From Prevotella sp. (GTDB lineage: Bacteria > Bacteroidota > Bacteroidia > Bacteroidales > Bacteroidaceae), in contig JALETQ010000015.1 in the NCBI GenBank assembly GCA_022781445.1, positions 1-64,000 on the forward strand: a stretch of DNA of 64,000 bases. Reading direction: 5' to 3'. This document shows positions 17,569 to 26,450 of the stretch, piece by piece. The notes under the pieces are model-generated. The model searched no databases and was not told the origin of the DNA. It saw nothing but the letters and a program-made list of their open reading frames with translations. Both the position numbers and the translations under genes were made by a program. Position 1 is the first letter of the stretch. Every line of letters starts with the position of its first letter.

Positions 17569-17576
17569 TATATTTG
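17569..17576 (+). promoter_or_regulatory. -7 box of the NlpC/P60-like lipoprotein gene
   Basis: TATATTTG lies 21 bases before the GTG at 17598. It rules out the longer frame starting at 17511, which would begin upstream of transcription. Confidence 0.6.
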
Positions 17577-17597
17577 CGCAAACGAAACACCGGCGAC

Positions 17598-18221
17598 GTG
17601 ATATACAAACGATTGGAGCTCTTGGCAGTGATGATGGCGATGCTGTTGTCGGTGGGCTGTTCGGAGCGACAGTCTGCCGGACATTCGTCCATCCTTCCGC
17701 CCAAGACGGTTTTGAGGGAGGGCGATGTTGTTTTCAGAATCGGCGGCGGATTGGCAAGCAAGGCCGTGTTGAGCATCGACCCCGACGGAGCCTACTCGCA
17801 CGTGGGTATCGTGGTCAGAGTTGGCAGGCGGCTCATGATTGTCCATGCCGTACCCGACGAACACGAGTTCGACGGAGACGTTGATCGTGTGAAACTCGAT
17901 GCACCCGACCGCTTTTTCGACTCCCATCGGGCATTGGCAGGCGAGGTGTGCCGCTCCGATGATGTCGGCGTGGCTCAACGGGCAGCCTTGACGGCACTGG
18001 AAACCTACCGCCGCGGCACCCTTTTCGACCATGATTACAATGCTGCAGACACCACGCGGATGTATTGCACCGAGCTGGTTGCTTATGCGTTTGACCGGGC
18101 CGGCCGACCCATCGTGGGACCTCCGACCCATCGGTTTGCCGTTCCCGGCTCGAAAGTGGTGTGCTGGCTGCCTTCCGACATTCACGATTCTCACTTCCTT
18201 CGGTCAATCATCAAATTTTAA
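17598..18221 (+). CDS. YiiX/YebB-like NlpC/P60 family lipoprotein
   Basis: About 207 residues. A lipoprotein signal ends in LLSVGC. The mature domain shows the permuted NlpC/P60 (YiiX/YebB) pattern: GDVVFRIG, then YSHVGIVV with the catalytic histidine, and later DYNAADTTRMYCTELVAYAF with the catalytic cysteine. Relatives are cysteine hydrolases or acyltransferases acting on peptidoglycan or lipid; the substrate is not known here. GTG is chosen because it follows the promoter and starts a normal signal peptide. The DUF4878-like lipoprotein gene begins 22 bases later. Confidence 0.8.
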   Translation: MIYKRLELLAVMMAMLLSVGCSERQSAGHSSILPPKTVLREGDVVFRIGGGLASKAVLSIDPDGAYSHVGIVVRVGRRLMIVHAVPDEHEFDGDVDRVKLDAPDRFFDSHRALAGEVCRSDDVGVAQRAALTALETYRRGTLFDHDYNAADTTRMYCTELVAYAFDRAGRPIVGPPTHRFAVPGSKVVCWLPSDIHDSHFLRSIIKF

Positions 18222-18242
18222 TTCACATAAACCCCAAGAACT

Positions 18243-18644
18243 ATGAAACAATCATTCCGATGGGCGCTTGCCGCCTTTGTGACACTGCTCCTCACCGCCT
18301 GCGGTTCGAATACCCCGACAGACGTTGCCGAAAAAGCTATGGAGTGCCTCAAGAAGAACGACTACAAAGGATATGTCGAACTGATTTACATGAACGAAAA
18401 CGAGAAGAAGGAAGACCGGGAGAAGCTCAAACAGGAGTATGTGATGCTCTTGGAGTCGAAAATGAAGAGCGAACTCGAAAAGAAAGGCGGCATCAAGGAG
18501 TACAAAACCCTCTCGGAAACCCTGCAGGACTCGGTGGCCGAAGTGAAAATGAACATTGTTTACGGCAACCAATCGACCGAAGAAGAAACCATGAACTTCA
18601 AAAAGGACAAAAGCGGCGAATGGAAAATCGATTCCGGTAAGTAA
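18243..18644 (+). CDS. Small DUF4878-like lipoprotein
   Basis: A 133-residue lipoprotein with signal MKQSFRWALAAFVTLLLTAC and lipobox LLTAC. The rest, beginning PTDVAEKAMECLKKNDYKGYV, resembles the NTF2-like DUF4878 fold common in Bacteroidales. No catalytic residues are evident. It probably shares a transcript with the preceding lipoprotein gene. Function unknown. Confidence 0.75.
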   Translation: MKQSFRWALAAFVTLLLTACGSNTPTDVAEKAMECLKKNDYKGYVELIYMNENEKKEDREKLKQEYVMLLESKMKSELEKKGGIKEYKTLSETLQDSVAEVKMNIVYGNQSTEEETMNFKKDKSGEWKIDSGK

Positions 18645-18700
18645 CGTTCTCTCCTTTTGTGCCTGCTTGCCGTGTTGGAAAGCAGGCAACCCACTAACGA

Positions 18701-18737
18701 CAAAGACCGCATCTGCCAATCACAGATGCGGTCTTTG
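18701..18737. terminator. Strong symmetrical hairpin between convergent genes
   Basis: CAAAGACCGCATCTG (18701-18715) pairs perfectly with CAGATGCGGTCTTTG (18723-18737) around seven bases. There is no clear U-tract on either side, but its place between convergent genes suggests a two-way terminator. Confidence 0.65.
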
Positions 18738-18794
18738 CCGTGTAAATGTATGGAAAGATCAAACCCTGACAGGCCAGGGCAGTCCCTCCGTTCC

Positions 18795-19637
18795 TTATGA
18801 TTCGCCTTCGGGTGCTTTGTCAATCAGTTCCATGAACTGGTCGAGTTTGGGCGTAATGATGATTTGTGTGCGACGGTTGCGCTGCTTGCCCACGTTGGTA
18901 TCGTTGGTAGTCACGGGGTTGTATTCGCCCCTGCCGCCTGCCGTCAAACGGCGCGGGTCAACACCATAGTGGTTTTGCAGGTATTGCACCACCGACGAAG
19001 CGCGGAGGCAGGAGAGGTCCCAGTTGTTGCGGATGTTCTCCCTTGAGATGGGTACGTTGTCGGTATTGCCTTCCACGAGTACGTCATAGTCTTTGTAATC
19101 CATGATGATTTTGGCGATTTTCGACAGCGTTTCGGCAGCGCGGTCGTTGATTTCGTAAGAGCCGCTCTTGTAGAGCATATTGTCGGCCAAGGAGATATAG
19201 ACCACGCCTTTGAGTACTTGCACGTCGACCTCGCGCAACTCTTCCTTCGAAAGCGAACGGGTGAGGTTGTTGGTGAGTACCATGTTGAGCGAGTCGCTCT
19301 TGGTCTTCACTTCCACCAAATGGCGGATGTATTGGTTGGAAGCGTTGATCTGGTCAACCAGCTTTTCGATGCTGATGTTGTTTTGGTTGGCATTGGTAAG
19401 ACTCTTGTCGAGCGAATTGTGCAGACGTTCGTTCTCGCTTTGTACGCGGGCGTATTGTTCTCCGAGGGCATCAGCTTTGGTATTGCAGGCTGCGAGCTGC
19501 TCTCTGAGTTCCTGATTCTGTGCCATCAACGACTGGTTCTCGGTTTGACACTTGGTCAAATCTTTCTTGCTGACACATCCTGTCATCATGATTGCGACAG
19601 CAAAGAGGGCGATTGCCACTGATTTTTTTTGCATCAT
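18795..19637 (-). CDS. OmpA-family peptidoglycan-binding lipoprotein
   Basis: A 280-residue lipoprotein: signal and lipobox MMTGC, a coiled-coil-like stretch rich in Gln, Asn, Glu and Leu (about 30-110), then an OmpA C-terminal domain with DVLVEGNTDNVPIS, NWDLSCLRASSVVQYL and RLTAGGRGEYNPV. This architecture anchors the outer membrane to peptidoglycan. The domain carries NTDN where many family members have HTD. A promoter lies 30 bases upstream. Confidence 0.92.
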   Translation of the reverse strand: MMQKKSVAIALFAVAIMMTGCVSKKDLTKCQTENQSLMAQNQELREQLAACNTKADALGEQYARVQSENERLHNSLDKSLTNANQNNISIEKLVDQINASNQYIRHLVEVKTKSDSLNMVLTNNLTRSLSKEELREVDVQVLKGVVYISLADNMLYKSGSYEINDRAAETLSKIAKIIMDYKDYDVLVEGNTDNVPISRENIRNNWDLSCLRASSVVQYLQNHYGVDPRRLTAGGRGEYNPVTTNDTNVGKQRNRRTQIIITPKLDQFMELIDKAPEGES

Positions 19638-19666
19638 ATCTTCAATTTTTGGTTAAGACTATGTTG

Positions 19667-19674
19667 CAAATATA
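19667..19674 (-). promoter_or_regulatory. -7 box of the OmpA-like gene
   Basis: TATATTTG on the minus strand, 29 bases before the start at 19637. The -33 element is weak. Confidence 0.5.
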
Positions 19675-19750
19675 CATATCCGCATTGAAAAAGCAGGGTG
19701 ATTGTGTCTTGCTTTAGTGTATATTAACCGCTTTCAGTGCATTGTTATTA

Positions 19751-19895
19751 CTTCTTAACCCCGAATCAGTCCATAGATTTAGGGCCGGCTATGTTCGGTT
19801 GTTCCGGCAGGCAAACGGACAAAATGGGGCCGGAAAAGGATACGGTCGGTATGGAATGCAGCACGAAACGGTGTGCTGGCCGATTGGAAGAATAT
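19751..19895. repeat. MITE-like inverted-repeat element, copy 5 (degenerate)
   Basis: Left end TTAACCCCGAATCAGTCCAT is a recognisable variant; the right end, near GGCCGATTGGAAGAA, is weak. It lies between the OmpA promoter and the stop of the DUF3108 gene. Confidence 0.3.
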
Positions 19896-19917
19896 GCGGC
19901 CGGTTCGTTTTTCCCGG

Positions 19918-20733
19918 TCATTTGATTTCGGAAGTGACGGGGTTGCGCGTGCCTTTCATGCTGACAAGGAAGGCTTTGGCTGCACCAAACTTCAGGAAAA
20001 GGTCAATGCGCACGGGAATATGGTTGCTGTCGTCGGTCACGAAGAAGGTCGATATCTTGACATATTTGTTCTTGCTCTCGTTCCATTCGGAGTATGTCAG
20101 TGCCAGACAGCGGTAGGTCTTGCCGTTGTCGGCTTTGATTTTCTCGATGCCGTCGAAGGTGAGCTTGCCGTCATCGATGCCGTTGCCGTCGGCCACCTTG
20201 ACAGGCAGTTCGTAGCCTTTCTTCCATCCTTTGGGGCTGAAACTGCGTGCCCGAAGAAACAAATTCATCATGTCGGTGATGCAGGTGCTGCTCTCTTCGT
20301 GTTTCTTTCTGATTTCTCCGTTGTGGCGACGACGCTGCATCCTGATTGAACATTTCCCTTTGGCATAGTCGTACCACACTTGGTCGACGGTGTAACGGTC
20401 GCCCTCGAGGGCACCCTTGCGGAAATAGAGGGGTGTCATGTCGGTTGTTGCGTAGCACAGCAGCGTGTCGCGCATGACGAAATAGTTGTCCAATCGTCCG
20501 TTTCCGCGCGTGGTCAGGCTGCATCGGTAGGCGTTTTCACCGTTGAAGCGGCTTTGCACGACCGACATGGATGCCGTTCCTGCCTTTGCCCACACGAACT
20601 TCCAGTTGAAGTAAAGGTTGTAGGTGAGAAACTCTCCCGACTTGAATGCGGTGTTCTTGAACGTGCATTGTGCCGTGACGACGGATGTCGCGGCCAGCAG
20701 GAGGGCGGTGATGAGGTATTTCAGTCGGTTCAT
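19918..20733 (-). CDS. DUF3108 domain exported protein
   Basis: A 271-residue protein with a signal peptide (MNRLKYLITALLLAATSVV, cleavage near TAQ). The mature part, with FKSGEFLTYNLYFNW and later TDDSNHIPVRIDL, fits DUF3108, a family of exported proteins of unknown function. A basic stretch, RMQRRRHNGEIRKKH, lies in the middle. It may follow the Ig-like lipoprotein gene in one transcript, 158 bases apart. Confidence 0.8.
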   Translation of the reverse strand: MNRLKYLITALLLAATSVVTAQCTFKNTAFKSGEFLTYNLYFNWKFVWAKAGTASMSVVQSRFNGENAYRCSLTTRGNGRLDNYFVMRDTLLCYATTDMTPLYFRKGALEGDRYTVDQVWYDYAKGKCSIRMQRRRHNGEIRKKHEESSTCITDMMNLFLRARSFSPKGWKKGYELPVKVADGNGIDDGKLTFDGIEKIKADNGKTYRCLALTYSEWNESKNKYVKISTFFVTDDSNHIPVRIDLFLKFGAAKAFLVSMKGTRNPVTSEIK

Positions 20734-20891
20734 GAGGGTGTTGTTTGAGGGATGGTTACTTGTCGTTCGGGCTGCGACAGGAGCGGCGTGCCTGACATTT
20801 CTGCCATTGTCCGGGGCTTTCCGTCTCTTCCGCTCTTCCTGTTCCGAGGCATTCGGGAGGTTCGGGTCTGTGGCCGTCGGGTGGAGATGGT

Positions 20892-22937
20892 CTATTTTTC
20901 GGACTTCTTCGACTTTTTGCCGACGGTTGTCTTGCCTCCCGTATATTCTTTGTAGTCAATGCCTAAGGAGCGCGCCCGATTGGCATTCTGGTATTTGATT
21001 TTCTTCTCTTGTTCGGGTTTCTGTTTGGTAATTTCCATCGGTTTCTGTCTGTAAAGCGGCAAGGCGTGCGGATTCCAGTGTTGGGAGAGATCCCAGTTTG
21101 CCCTGCATTCGATGGCTTCGGGGTAGTAATACACCTCCTCGGGTTGCAAGTCGGTGTCATATTCGCCCGTGTCCCATCTGCCGTTTTCGTTCCGGTCGAT
21201 GATGATACGCAGGTAGTATTTGGACGGATTGAGGAAGTAAAACTCGGCTGTTCCGTCGGTTGTCGATACCGATTTCACCACTTTGTCGCTGCTGTCGAGC
21301 AGCTGGGCGATCACGGGCGTTCCCTTCATGCCTTCCATCTCGACAAAGAGTGTGCCGTATTGGTCTTCTTTTCCTACCCTGACACCCTGTTTGAACTTCA
21401 CGGATTGCGCCCCATAGATGTCGGTAAATGCCGCCGAGTCGATTTCTATACTATACTCCATGCCCGGCCGCCATGCCCCTTTGATGACGAAGTGGCGGTG
21501 GTCCCTACGCTGTATGCGGAAAGGTTCGACGTACCAAAGGCTGTCTTTCTGGACATATAGGTGTACGGCTGCCGTGTCGATGCGGGCAACCGGTGTTTCG
21601 GTCATGACGTCTATGTTTTGGTCGGGGGGCAAAGTGCCCGGCAAAACGAAGTTCCATGCCAGCGGAGCGGGACGCATTTCGGTTTCGTAGGGTTCGCCTT
21701 TCCGCTTGCGTTTCTCCTGTTCCTTGAGCCATTTGGCACGCAGGTTCTCTTGGTCTTTCACGCGTTTGGCGTGCGAAATCTTGGGAATCAGCTCGAAAGT
21801 GTCGGTTTGCTGAACCATCATGCCGAGCGAATCGGTGGCCCGATAAGTCACTTCGAAATGCAACGTGTCGCGGTTGACGAGCATGGTGTCGCGCAGCCAG
21901 TAGGTGATGGTGTCCTTTTGCGGGGTCGATTCGATCACGAAAGCGTTTCGGGCATCGAAGTTCAGTCCCTTGATGACGGGCATCACGCTGTCGCCGCGAC
22001 TGAAAAACATATCGATGTGGCGGGCGTCTGTCCGGGTGGTTTTGAGCATGTAACGCTCCGTCTGCTGTTCGGTGAATGCCCGAAGCACCAGATCGTCGGG
22101 CAGGAAGCGTGTGTATGAGGTGCGGCTGATGGAACTGATGCGGAGCGAGTCTGACCAAATCGTGTCCTGACGGATGTCGGGACGGAAAGTCGGGGTGACG
22201 GTTTGCCGGTCGAAAGCCAGCTTTTCGCTCTTCTGGGAGAAGCGGTAGTTGCCGTCCATGTCTTGCAAGGCAAACACCCGATAGTTGCCCGGTGCGATGC
22301 CTTTGATGACGAAACGGCCGCGACTGTCGGTGCGTGACACGCGCAGCATGGGACGTTGACGGAATGCCGCATCGGGCACGGAGTCGTACAAACCCACGAG
22401 AATGCCTTTCACCGGTTCCAAATTGCCGGCTTCAAGGACATAGCCCGACACCTGAAGGGTATCGATGGTGCTGCCGGTGGAGAACGAATAGGTGTAGTTG
22501 CCCAACGGATTGCCCTCGTTGTTGTCGCTGATGGCATCCGAAAAGTCGATGGTATAGGTGGTGTTGGGCTTCAACGAGTCTTTGAGTACCACCGAAATGC
22601 CCTTGCCCTGTGTCTTGATGTCGGCCCATTCCTGCTGGGGCGGCGACACGACGACCTTCTCTTGCGGGTTGTCGAGCTTGATGTATTCGTCGAAAAGGAT
22701 GGTAATGCGTTTGCTGCTGACGTTGACCGATTTGTCGGAAGGGTGGGTGGCGAGGATGCGCGGGGGTGTTTCGTCGAACCATCCGCCGTCGGGTTGTCCC
22801 ATCTTGGCACACGAAACGATGGCGGTCATCACCACTGTCAGACAGCTTGTGAGTGCGAGCCATCTGCCGACAGGGCGTTGCCGGCGACACCGTTGAGGGC
22901 GATGCGGAGTGTCGGTGTTATTTTTCATGGGAGTCAT
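20892..22937 (-). CDS. Ig-like domain lipoprotein
   Basis: About 681 residues. After a basic N-terminus and hydrophobic stretch the lipobox AIVSC anchors it. An N-terminal bacterial Ig-like domain (ETPPRILATHPSDKSVNV, ITILFDEYIKL) is followed by a carboxypeptidase-regulatory-like beta-sandwich (VSGYVLEAGNLEPVKGI, GRFVIKGIAPGNYRVFAL). The C-terminus is basic (KKSKKSEK). Bacteroidetes cell-surface proteins of this kind are common and unassigned. The ATG at 22937 overlaps the stop of the upstream gene (ATGA); an ATG at 22928 is also possible. Confidence 0.8.
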   Translation of the reverse strand: MTPMKNNTDTPHRPQRCRRQRPVGRWLALTSCLTVVMTAIVSCAKMGQPDGGWFDETPPRILATHPSDKSVNVSSKRITILFDEYIKLDNPQEKVVVSPPQQEWADIKTQGKGISVVLKDSLKPNTTYTIDFSDAISDNNEGNPLGNYTYSFSTGSTIDTLQVSGYVLEAGNLEPVKGILVGLYDSVPDAAFRQRPMLRVSRTDSRGRFVIKGIAPGNYRVFALQDMDGNYRFSQKSEKLAFDRQTVTPTFRPDIRQDTIWSDSLRISSISRTSYTRFLPDDLVLRAFTEQQTERYMLKTTRTDARHIDMFFSRGDSVMPVIKGLNFDARNAFVIESTPQKDTITYWLRDTMLVNRDTLHFEVTYRATDSLGMMVQQTDTFELIPKISHAKRVKDQENLRAKWLKEQEKRKRKGEPYETEMRPAPLAWNFVLPGTLPPDQNIDVMTETPVARIDTAAVHLYVQKDSLWYVEPFRIQRRDHRHFVIKGAWRPGMEYSIEIDSAAFTDIYGAQSVKFKQGVRVGKEDQYGTLFVEMEGMKGTPVIAQLLDSSDKVVKSVSTTDGTAEFYFLNPSKYYLRIIIDRNENGRWDTGEYDTDLQPEEVYYYPEAIECRANWDLSQHWNPHALPLYRQKPMEITKQKPEQEKKIKYQNANRARSLGIDYKEYTGGKTTVGKKSKKSEK

Positions 22938-24466
22938 CCTTCGTCGTTGGTTCGGGTTTGTCGGTTCATTTGCAGCAACTGTTCGATGATTTCGCGGTTG
23001 TTGGAGAGCCTTGGCACCTTGTGCTGGCCGCCCAATTTGCCTTTCGACTTGAGCCAGTCGTTGAACAGTCCCTTGCGTGCCACCACCACTTCGGGCAGTT
23101 GCAGGGTGATGTCCTTGAAGCGTTTGGCTTCGTAATCGCTGTTGATTTCCTGCAGTTTGGCATCGAGAAGTTTGACGAATCCGTCGATATCGGCAGGTTC
23201 TTTGCCAAATTCGATGAGCCATTGGTGTCTGCATTGTGCATGGTTGTCCATGAATACCGGTGCAGCCGTGTAGTCGCTGACTTCGGTTTGTGTCATTCTG
23301 CAGGCGTGGGCCAAGGCTTTCTCGGCATTGTCGACCACCACTTCTTCGCCGAAAGCGTTGATGAAGTGCTTTGTCCGGCCGGTGATGACAAATTTATAGG
23401 GATATTTTTGGGTGAAACGGACGGTGTCTCCGATGACATAACGCCACAGTCCGCACGACGTGGAGATGAGCATGGCGTAGTTTTTGCCCACTTCGACACC
23501 CGTGAGGGGTACGACGGTGGGGTTTTCCTTGCCGAACTCGTCCATCGGGATGAACTCGTAGAAGATGTCGTAGTCGAGCATCAGGAGCATGGCAGGGTCG
23601 GAAAGGTCGTCTTGCAGTCCGAAGAAACCTTCGCTGGCGTTGTAGGTTTCCATGTAGTGCATGTCCGGCTTCGTGATGAGTTGTTCGTATTGGTGTCGGT
23701 AAGGGGTGAAGGCGATGCCGCCGTGGAAGAACACTTCGAGGTTGGGCCACACCTCTTCGAGGTGCTTCTTGCCGCTGATTTCGAGTACATGTACCAACAC
23801 CGACAACATCCACGAGGGTACTCCGGAGAGGTTGGTGACGTTCTTGCGGAATGTTTCGCGGGCGATGCGGTCGCGTTTCTCCTCGAAATCGGAGAGCAGG
23901 GCGGTGTCTTTCTTGGGCACCCGCACCAGATTGACAAGTGGATTGATGTTCTCGATGAGGATGGAAGAAAGGTCGCCGACAAGGCTGTCGCGCAGGTTGT
24001 AGTTGGGAGCGTGGCTTCCGCCGAGTATCAAACCCTTGCCGTCGAACATCCGGCTGCCGGGATTGGAGCGCAGATAGAGTGCCACGGCATCGCGACCGCC
24101 GGCATAATGTACCCGTTTGAGGCCTTCGGGGCTCACGGGAATGAACTTCGACTTGTCGTTGGTCGTACCCGATGACTTGGCATACCATTGTACACCACCC
24201 GGCCAAAGTACGCTTTTCTCACCGTGACGCATCCGTTCGATGTCGTCTTTGAGTTCTTCGTAGGTATTGACGGGAATGTTTTTACACCATTTTTCGTAGC
24301 TGTTGATGGAACCGAAAAGGTGCTTTCGGCCGTACTCCGTATCGCGTCCGCGGGCCAAAAGGTGTCGCATCACGATGTTTTGGAGTGCTTCCGGCTCGGT
24401 ATCGTAACGTTCCAGTTCTTTCTGCCGGGGCAGAAAGAAACGGCTGAAAATGCTTGTCAGATTCAT
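22934..24466 (-). CDS. GH3 auxin-responsive promoter family protein (acyl-adenylating type)
   Basis: A 510-residue soluble protein of the ANL/GH3 family. Visible features are WYAKSSGTTNDKSKFIP (phosphate loop), METYNASEGFFGLQ, and FVITGRTKHFINAFGEE at the hinge. Plant GH3 enzymes join acyl adenylates to amino acids; bacterial members are poorly characterised. The start MNLTSIF is preferred over one 18 codons upstream. The gene overlaps the Ig-like lipoprotein gene by four bases, so the two are probably translated together, which is an odd pairing. Confidence 0.85.
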   Translation of the reverse strand: MNLTSIFSRFFLPRQKELERYDTEPEALQNIVMRHLLARGRDTEYGRKHLFGSINSYEKWCKNIPVNTYEELKDDIERMRHGEKSVLWPGGVQWYAKSSGTTNDKSKFIPVSPEGLKRVHYAGGRDAVALYLRSNPGSRMFDGKGLILGGSHAPNYNLRDSLVGDLSSILIENINPLVNLVRVPKKDTALLSDFEEKRDRIARETFRKNVTNLSGVPSWMLSVLVHVLEISGKKHLEEVWPNLEVFFHGGIAFTPYRHQYEQLITKPDMHYMETYNASEGFFGLQDDLSDPAMLLMLDYDIFYEFIPMDEFGKENPTVVPLTGVEVGKNYAMLISTSCGLWRYVIGDTVRFTQKYPYKFVITGRTKHFINAFGEEVVVDNAEKALAHACRMTQTEVSDYTAAPVFMDNHAQCRHQWLIEFGKEPADIDGFVKLLDAKLQEINSDYEAKRFKDITLQLPEVVVARKGLFNDWLKSKGKLGGQHKVPRLSNNREIIEQLLQMNRQTRTNDEG

Positions 24467-24553
24467 GAATGTTTGTTGTCGGCACGATTCATCTTGGCGC
24501 AAAACGCCCCGAACGGGCATGCACCGCGTCTTTCGTATACCTATTTATATATG

Positions 24554-24561
24554 CAAATTTA
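24554..24561 (-). promoter_or_regulatory. -7 box of the GH3-family operon
   Basis: TAAATTTG on the minus strand, about 87 bases before the start at 24466. The -33 element is not clear. Confidence 0.45.
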
Positions 24562-24708
24562 CCCCAATCTTTTGGAAGAAGTCGGCGTTTTACGAATATT
24601 AACGTGTGCATCTGCCGTCTCTCACCTGTCTGCCTGATGCTTTGAAGTATTCCTGTCGTTGCTTATGGAGTAGCTGTTCGGGCAATCATGGCGGACACCT
24701 GTTTTCCA

Positions 24709-24796
24709 AGAGTGCCCCTTTTGTCTTGCAATACCTGCCCTTTCACCCGGCAAAAGGGGGACTTCCACTCCGCAAAACCTGCCCTTTTGCAAAATG
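24709..24796. repeat. 22-base phased array 3 (four units)
   Basis: Units start at 24709, 24731, 24753 and 24775. Cores are AGAGTGCCCCTTTTG, ATACCTGCCCTTTCA, AAAGGGGGACTTCCA and AAACCTGCCCTTTTG. It is followed by a linker ending in AAACGGATTGA and then copy 6 of the MITE-like element. Confidence 0.8.
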
Positions 24797-24821
24797 ACGG
24801 TACAAAGATTGTGAAACGGAT

Positions 24822-24936
24822 TGATAAACCCAAATCGGTCATTAGATGCCGGCCGGCAGACGAAACCGGCCGGAAAGTGATATGAACGACAGGAAATGTA
24901 TAAACAAACGCTCTCATGACCGATTTGGGATAAACA
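24822..24936. repeat. MITE-like inverted-repeat element, copy 6 (best preserved)
   Basis: The ends are AAACCCAAATCGGTCATTAG and CTCATGACCGATTTGGGATA. They are inverted copies with only a few mismatches, 115 bases end to end. The interior contains GAAACCGGCCGGAAAGTGA and ACGACAGGAAATGTATA, shared with copies 3, 4 and 9. Confidence 0.7.
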
Positions 24937-24947
24937 GTATTTCAGAA

Positions 24948-25148
24948 ACTCCAATCGGTCATGGGAACGTTTTGCCCTGCATTCGATGTCGATGATGGCA
25001 CTTCCCGATCGGAAATCGCCCGCTTTCCGGCATCTTGTCTGCCGTTTTGTCTTGTCTCTGCCCACTCCGTTTGTGCCCTTCCGTTCATCCCCGGATGGGC
25101 AATCGGACCTTCCGGCTCGGGCTGCCATGACTGATGGGGGTAAAAAAG
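24948..25148. repeat. MITE-like inverted-repeat element, copy 7
   Basis: Left end CTCCAATCGGTCATGGGA, right end CCATGACTGATGGGGGTAAA, about 200 bases apart. The right end contributes the A-run that forms the U-tract of the recA terminator. With array 3 and copy 6 it fills the gap between recA and the GH3-type gene. Confidence 0.5.
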
Positions 25149-25200
25149 ACCATCCCCTTTCTGCCGGTTCCGGTCGGACGGGGTTGCAGAAGGGGGATGG
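25142..25200 (-). terminator. recA rho-independent terminator
   Basis: CCATCCCCTTTCTGC (25150-25164) pairs with GCAGAAGGGGGATGG (25186-25200) with one mismatch. On the minus strand a run of six T follows. Confidence 0.85.
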
Positions 25201-25280
25201 ACAATGATTGAAATCACGCTGCCGGCGGGCTGAACGCGGTTCGGTGATGATGTGCGGGTACTCCCGACGGATGCGCAAGA

Positions 25281-26342
25281 TTACATTTCGGGTTCTTCGG
25301 GAGCGGCGGTTTCGACGGGTGCCCCTTGGAGGGCTGCCATGATTTTGGCTTCCAGCTCTTCGCTCAACTCGGGGTTATCCTTGAGAACGGCCTTGGCGGC
25401 ATCGCGTCCCTGAGCCAGTTTGGAACCTTCATAGCTGAACCAGCTGCCGCTCTTCTTGATGATGTCGTATTCGACACCGAGGTCGATGAGTTCGCTTTCC
25501 TTCGAGATTCCTTCTCCGAAAATGAGTTCGAGCGTGGCCCGTCTGAAAGGCGGAGCGAGCTTGTTCTTCGCCACCTTGACCTTTACTTCGTGACCGTATG
25601 CCTCGTCACCGTCCTTGAGTGTGGAACCCTTTCGCACGTCGAGGCGCACGCTGGCATAGAATTTCAGGGCGTTGCCGCCGGTCGTCGTTTCGGGATTTCC
25701 GAAGGAGATGCCGATCTTTTCGCGCAGCTGGTTGATGAAAATGCAGGTCGTGTTGGTCTTGCTCACGCTGCTGGTGATTTTTCGGAGAGCCATGCTCATG
25801 AGTCGTGCCTGCAGTCCCACGTTGTTGTCGCCCATCTCTCCTTCGATTTCTTTCTTGGGAGTGAGTGCCGCCACCGAGTCGATGACGATGATGTCGACGG
25901 CACTCGAGCGGATGAGTTGGTCGGCGATTTCGAGAGCCTGCTCACCGTTGTCGGGTTGCGAGATCCACAAATTCTCGACATCCACGCCGAGTTTCTCGGC
26001 ATAGAAGCGGTCGAAGGCGTGTTCGGCATCGATGAATGCGGCGATGCCGCCTGCCTTTTGGGCTTCGGCGATGGCATGAATGGCGAGTGTGGTCTTGCCC
26101 GAACTCTCGGCACCATATATCTCTACGATGCGTCCTCGCGGGTAACCTCCGATGCCGAGTGCGGCGTTGAGGCTGATGCTTCCTGACGGGATGACATCCA
26201 CGTTTTCCACTTGGGCATTGCCCATGCGCATGATGGAGCCTTTACCGAAGTCCTTTTCTATCTTTGTCATGGCTGCCTGAAGCGCTTTGAGCTTCTCTTC
26301 CTGCGTCTCTGCCACGATGATGGGTGATTTTCCTTTTGCCAT
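25281..26342 (-). CDS. recA: Recombinase RecA
   Basis: The strand-exchange and SOS co-protease. 353 residues, standard length. The Walker A loop is GAESSGKTT at 77-85, with Ala in place of the more usual Pro. The MAW-like segment [15 protein letters not shown] and the L2 region [21 protein letters not shown] are intact, and the acidic C-terminus is present. Start MAKGKSP. It lies 108 bases after the saccharopine-dehydrogenase-family gene, possibly on one transcript, and ends at its own terminator. Confidence 0.98.
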   Translation of the reverse strand: MAKGKSPIIVAETQEEKLKALQAAMTKIEKDFGKGSIMRMGNAQVENVDVIPSGSISLNAALGIGGYPRGRIVEIYGAESSGKTTLAIHAIAEAQKAGGIAAFIDAEHAFDRFYAEKLGVDVENLWISQPDNGEQALEIADQLIRSSAVDIIVIDSVAALTPKKEIEGEMGDNNVGLQARLMSMALRKITSSVSKTNTTCIFINQLREKIGISFGNPETTTGGNALKFYASVRLDVRKGSTLKDGDEAYGHEVKVKVAKNKLAPPFRRATLELIFGEGISKESELIDLGVEYDIIKKSGSWFSYEGSKLAQGRDAAKAVLKDNPELSEELEAKIMAALQGAPVETAAPEEPEM

Positions 26343-26450
26343 ATTGATGTTTGGTTGTTGGTGTACGGATCAGCGATGGGACACCCCTGCCGTCGTCACC
26401 CCTGTCGGTGGGGCATGGCAAAGGTCGTGTGCGACATCGCGTTGCCGGAC

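Noticed and set aside
22853..24175. 440-codon plus-strand frame opposite the GH3-type gene
   Set aside because: It is the antisense shadow of a well-supported gene and shows no protein family features.
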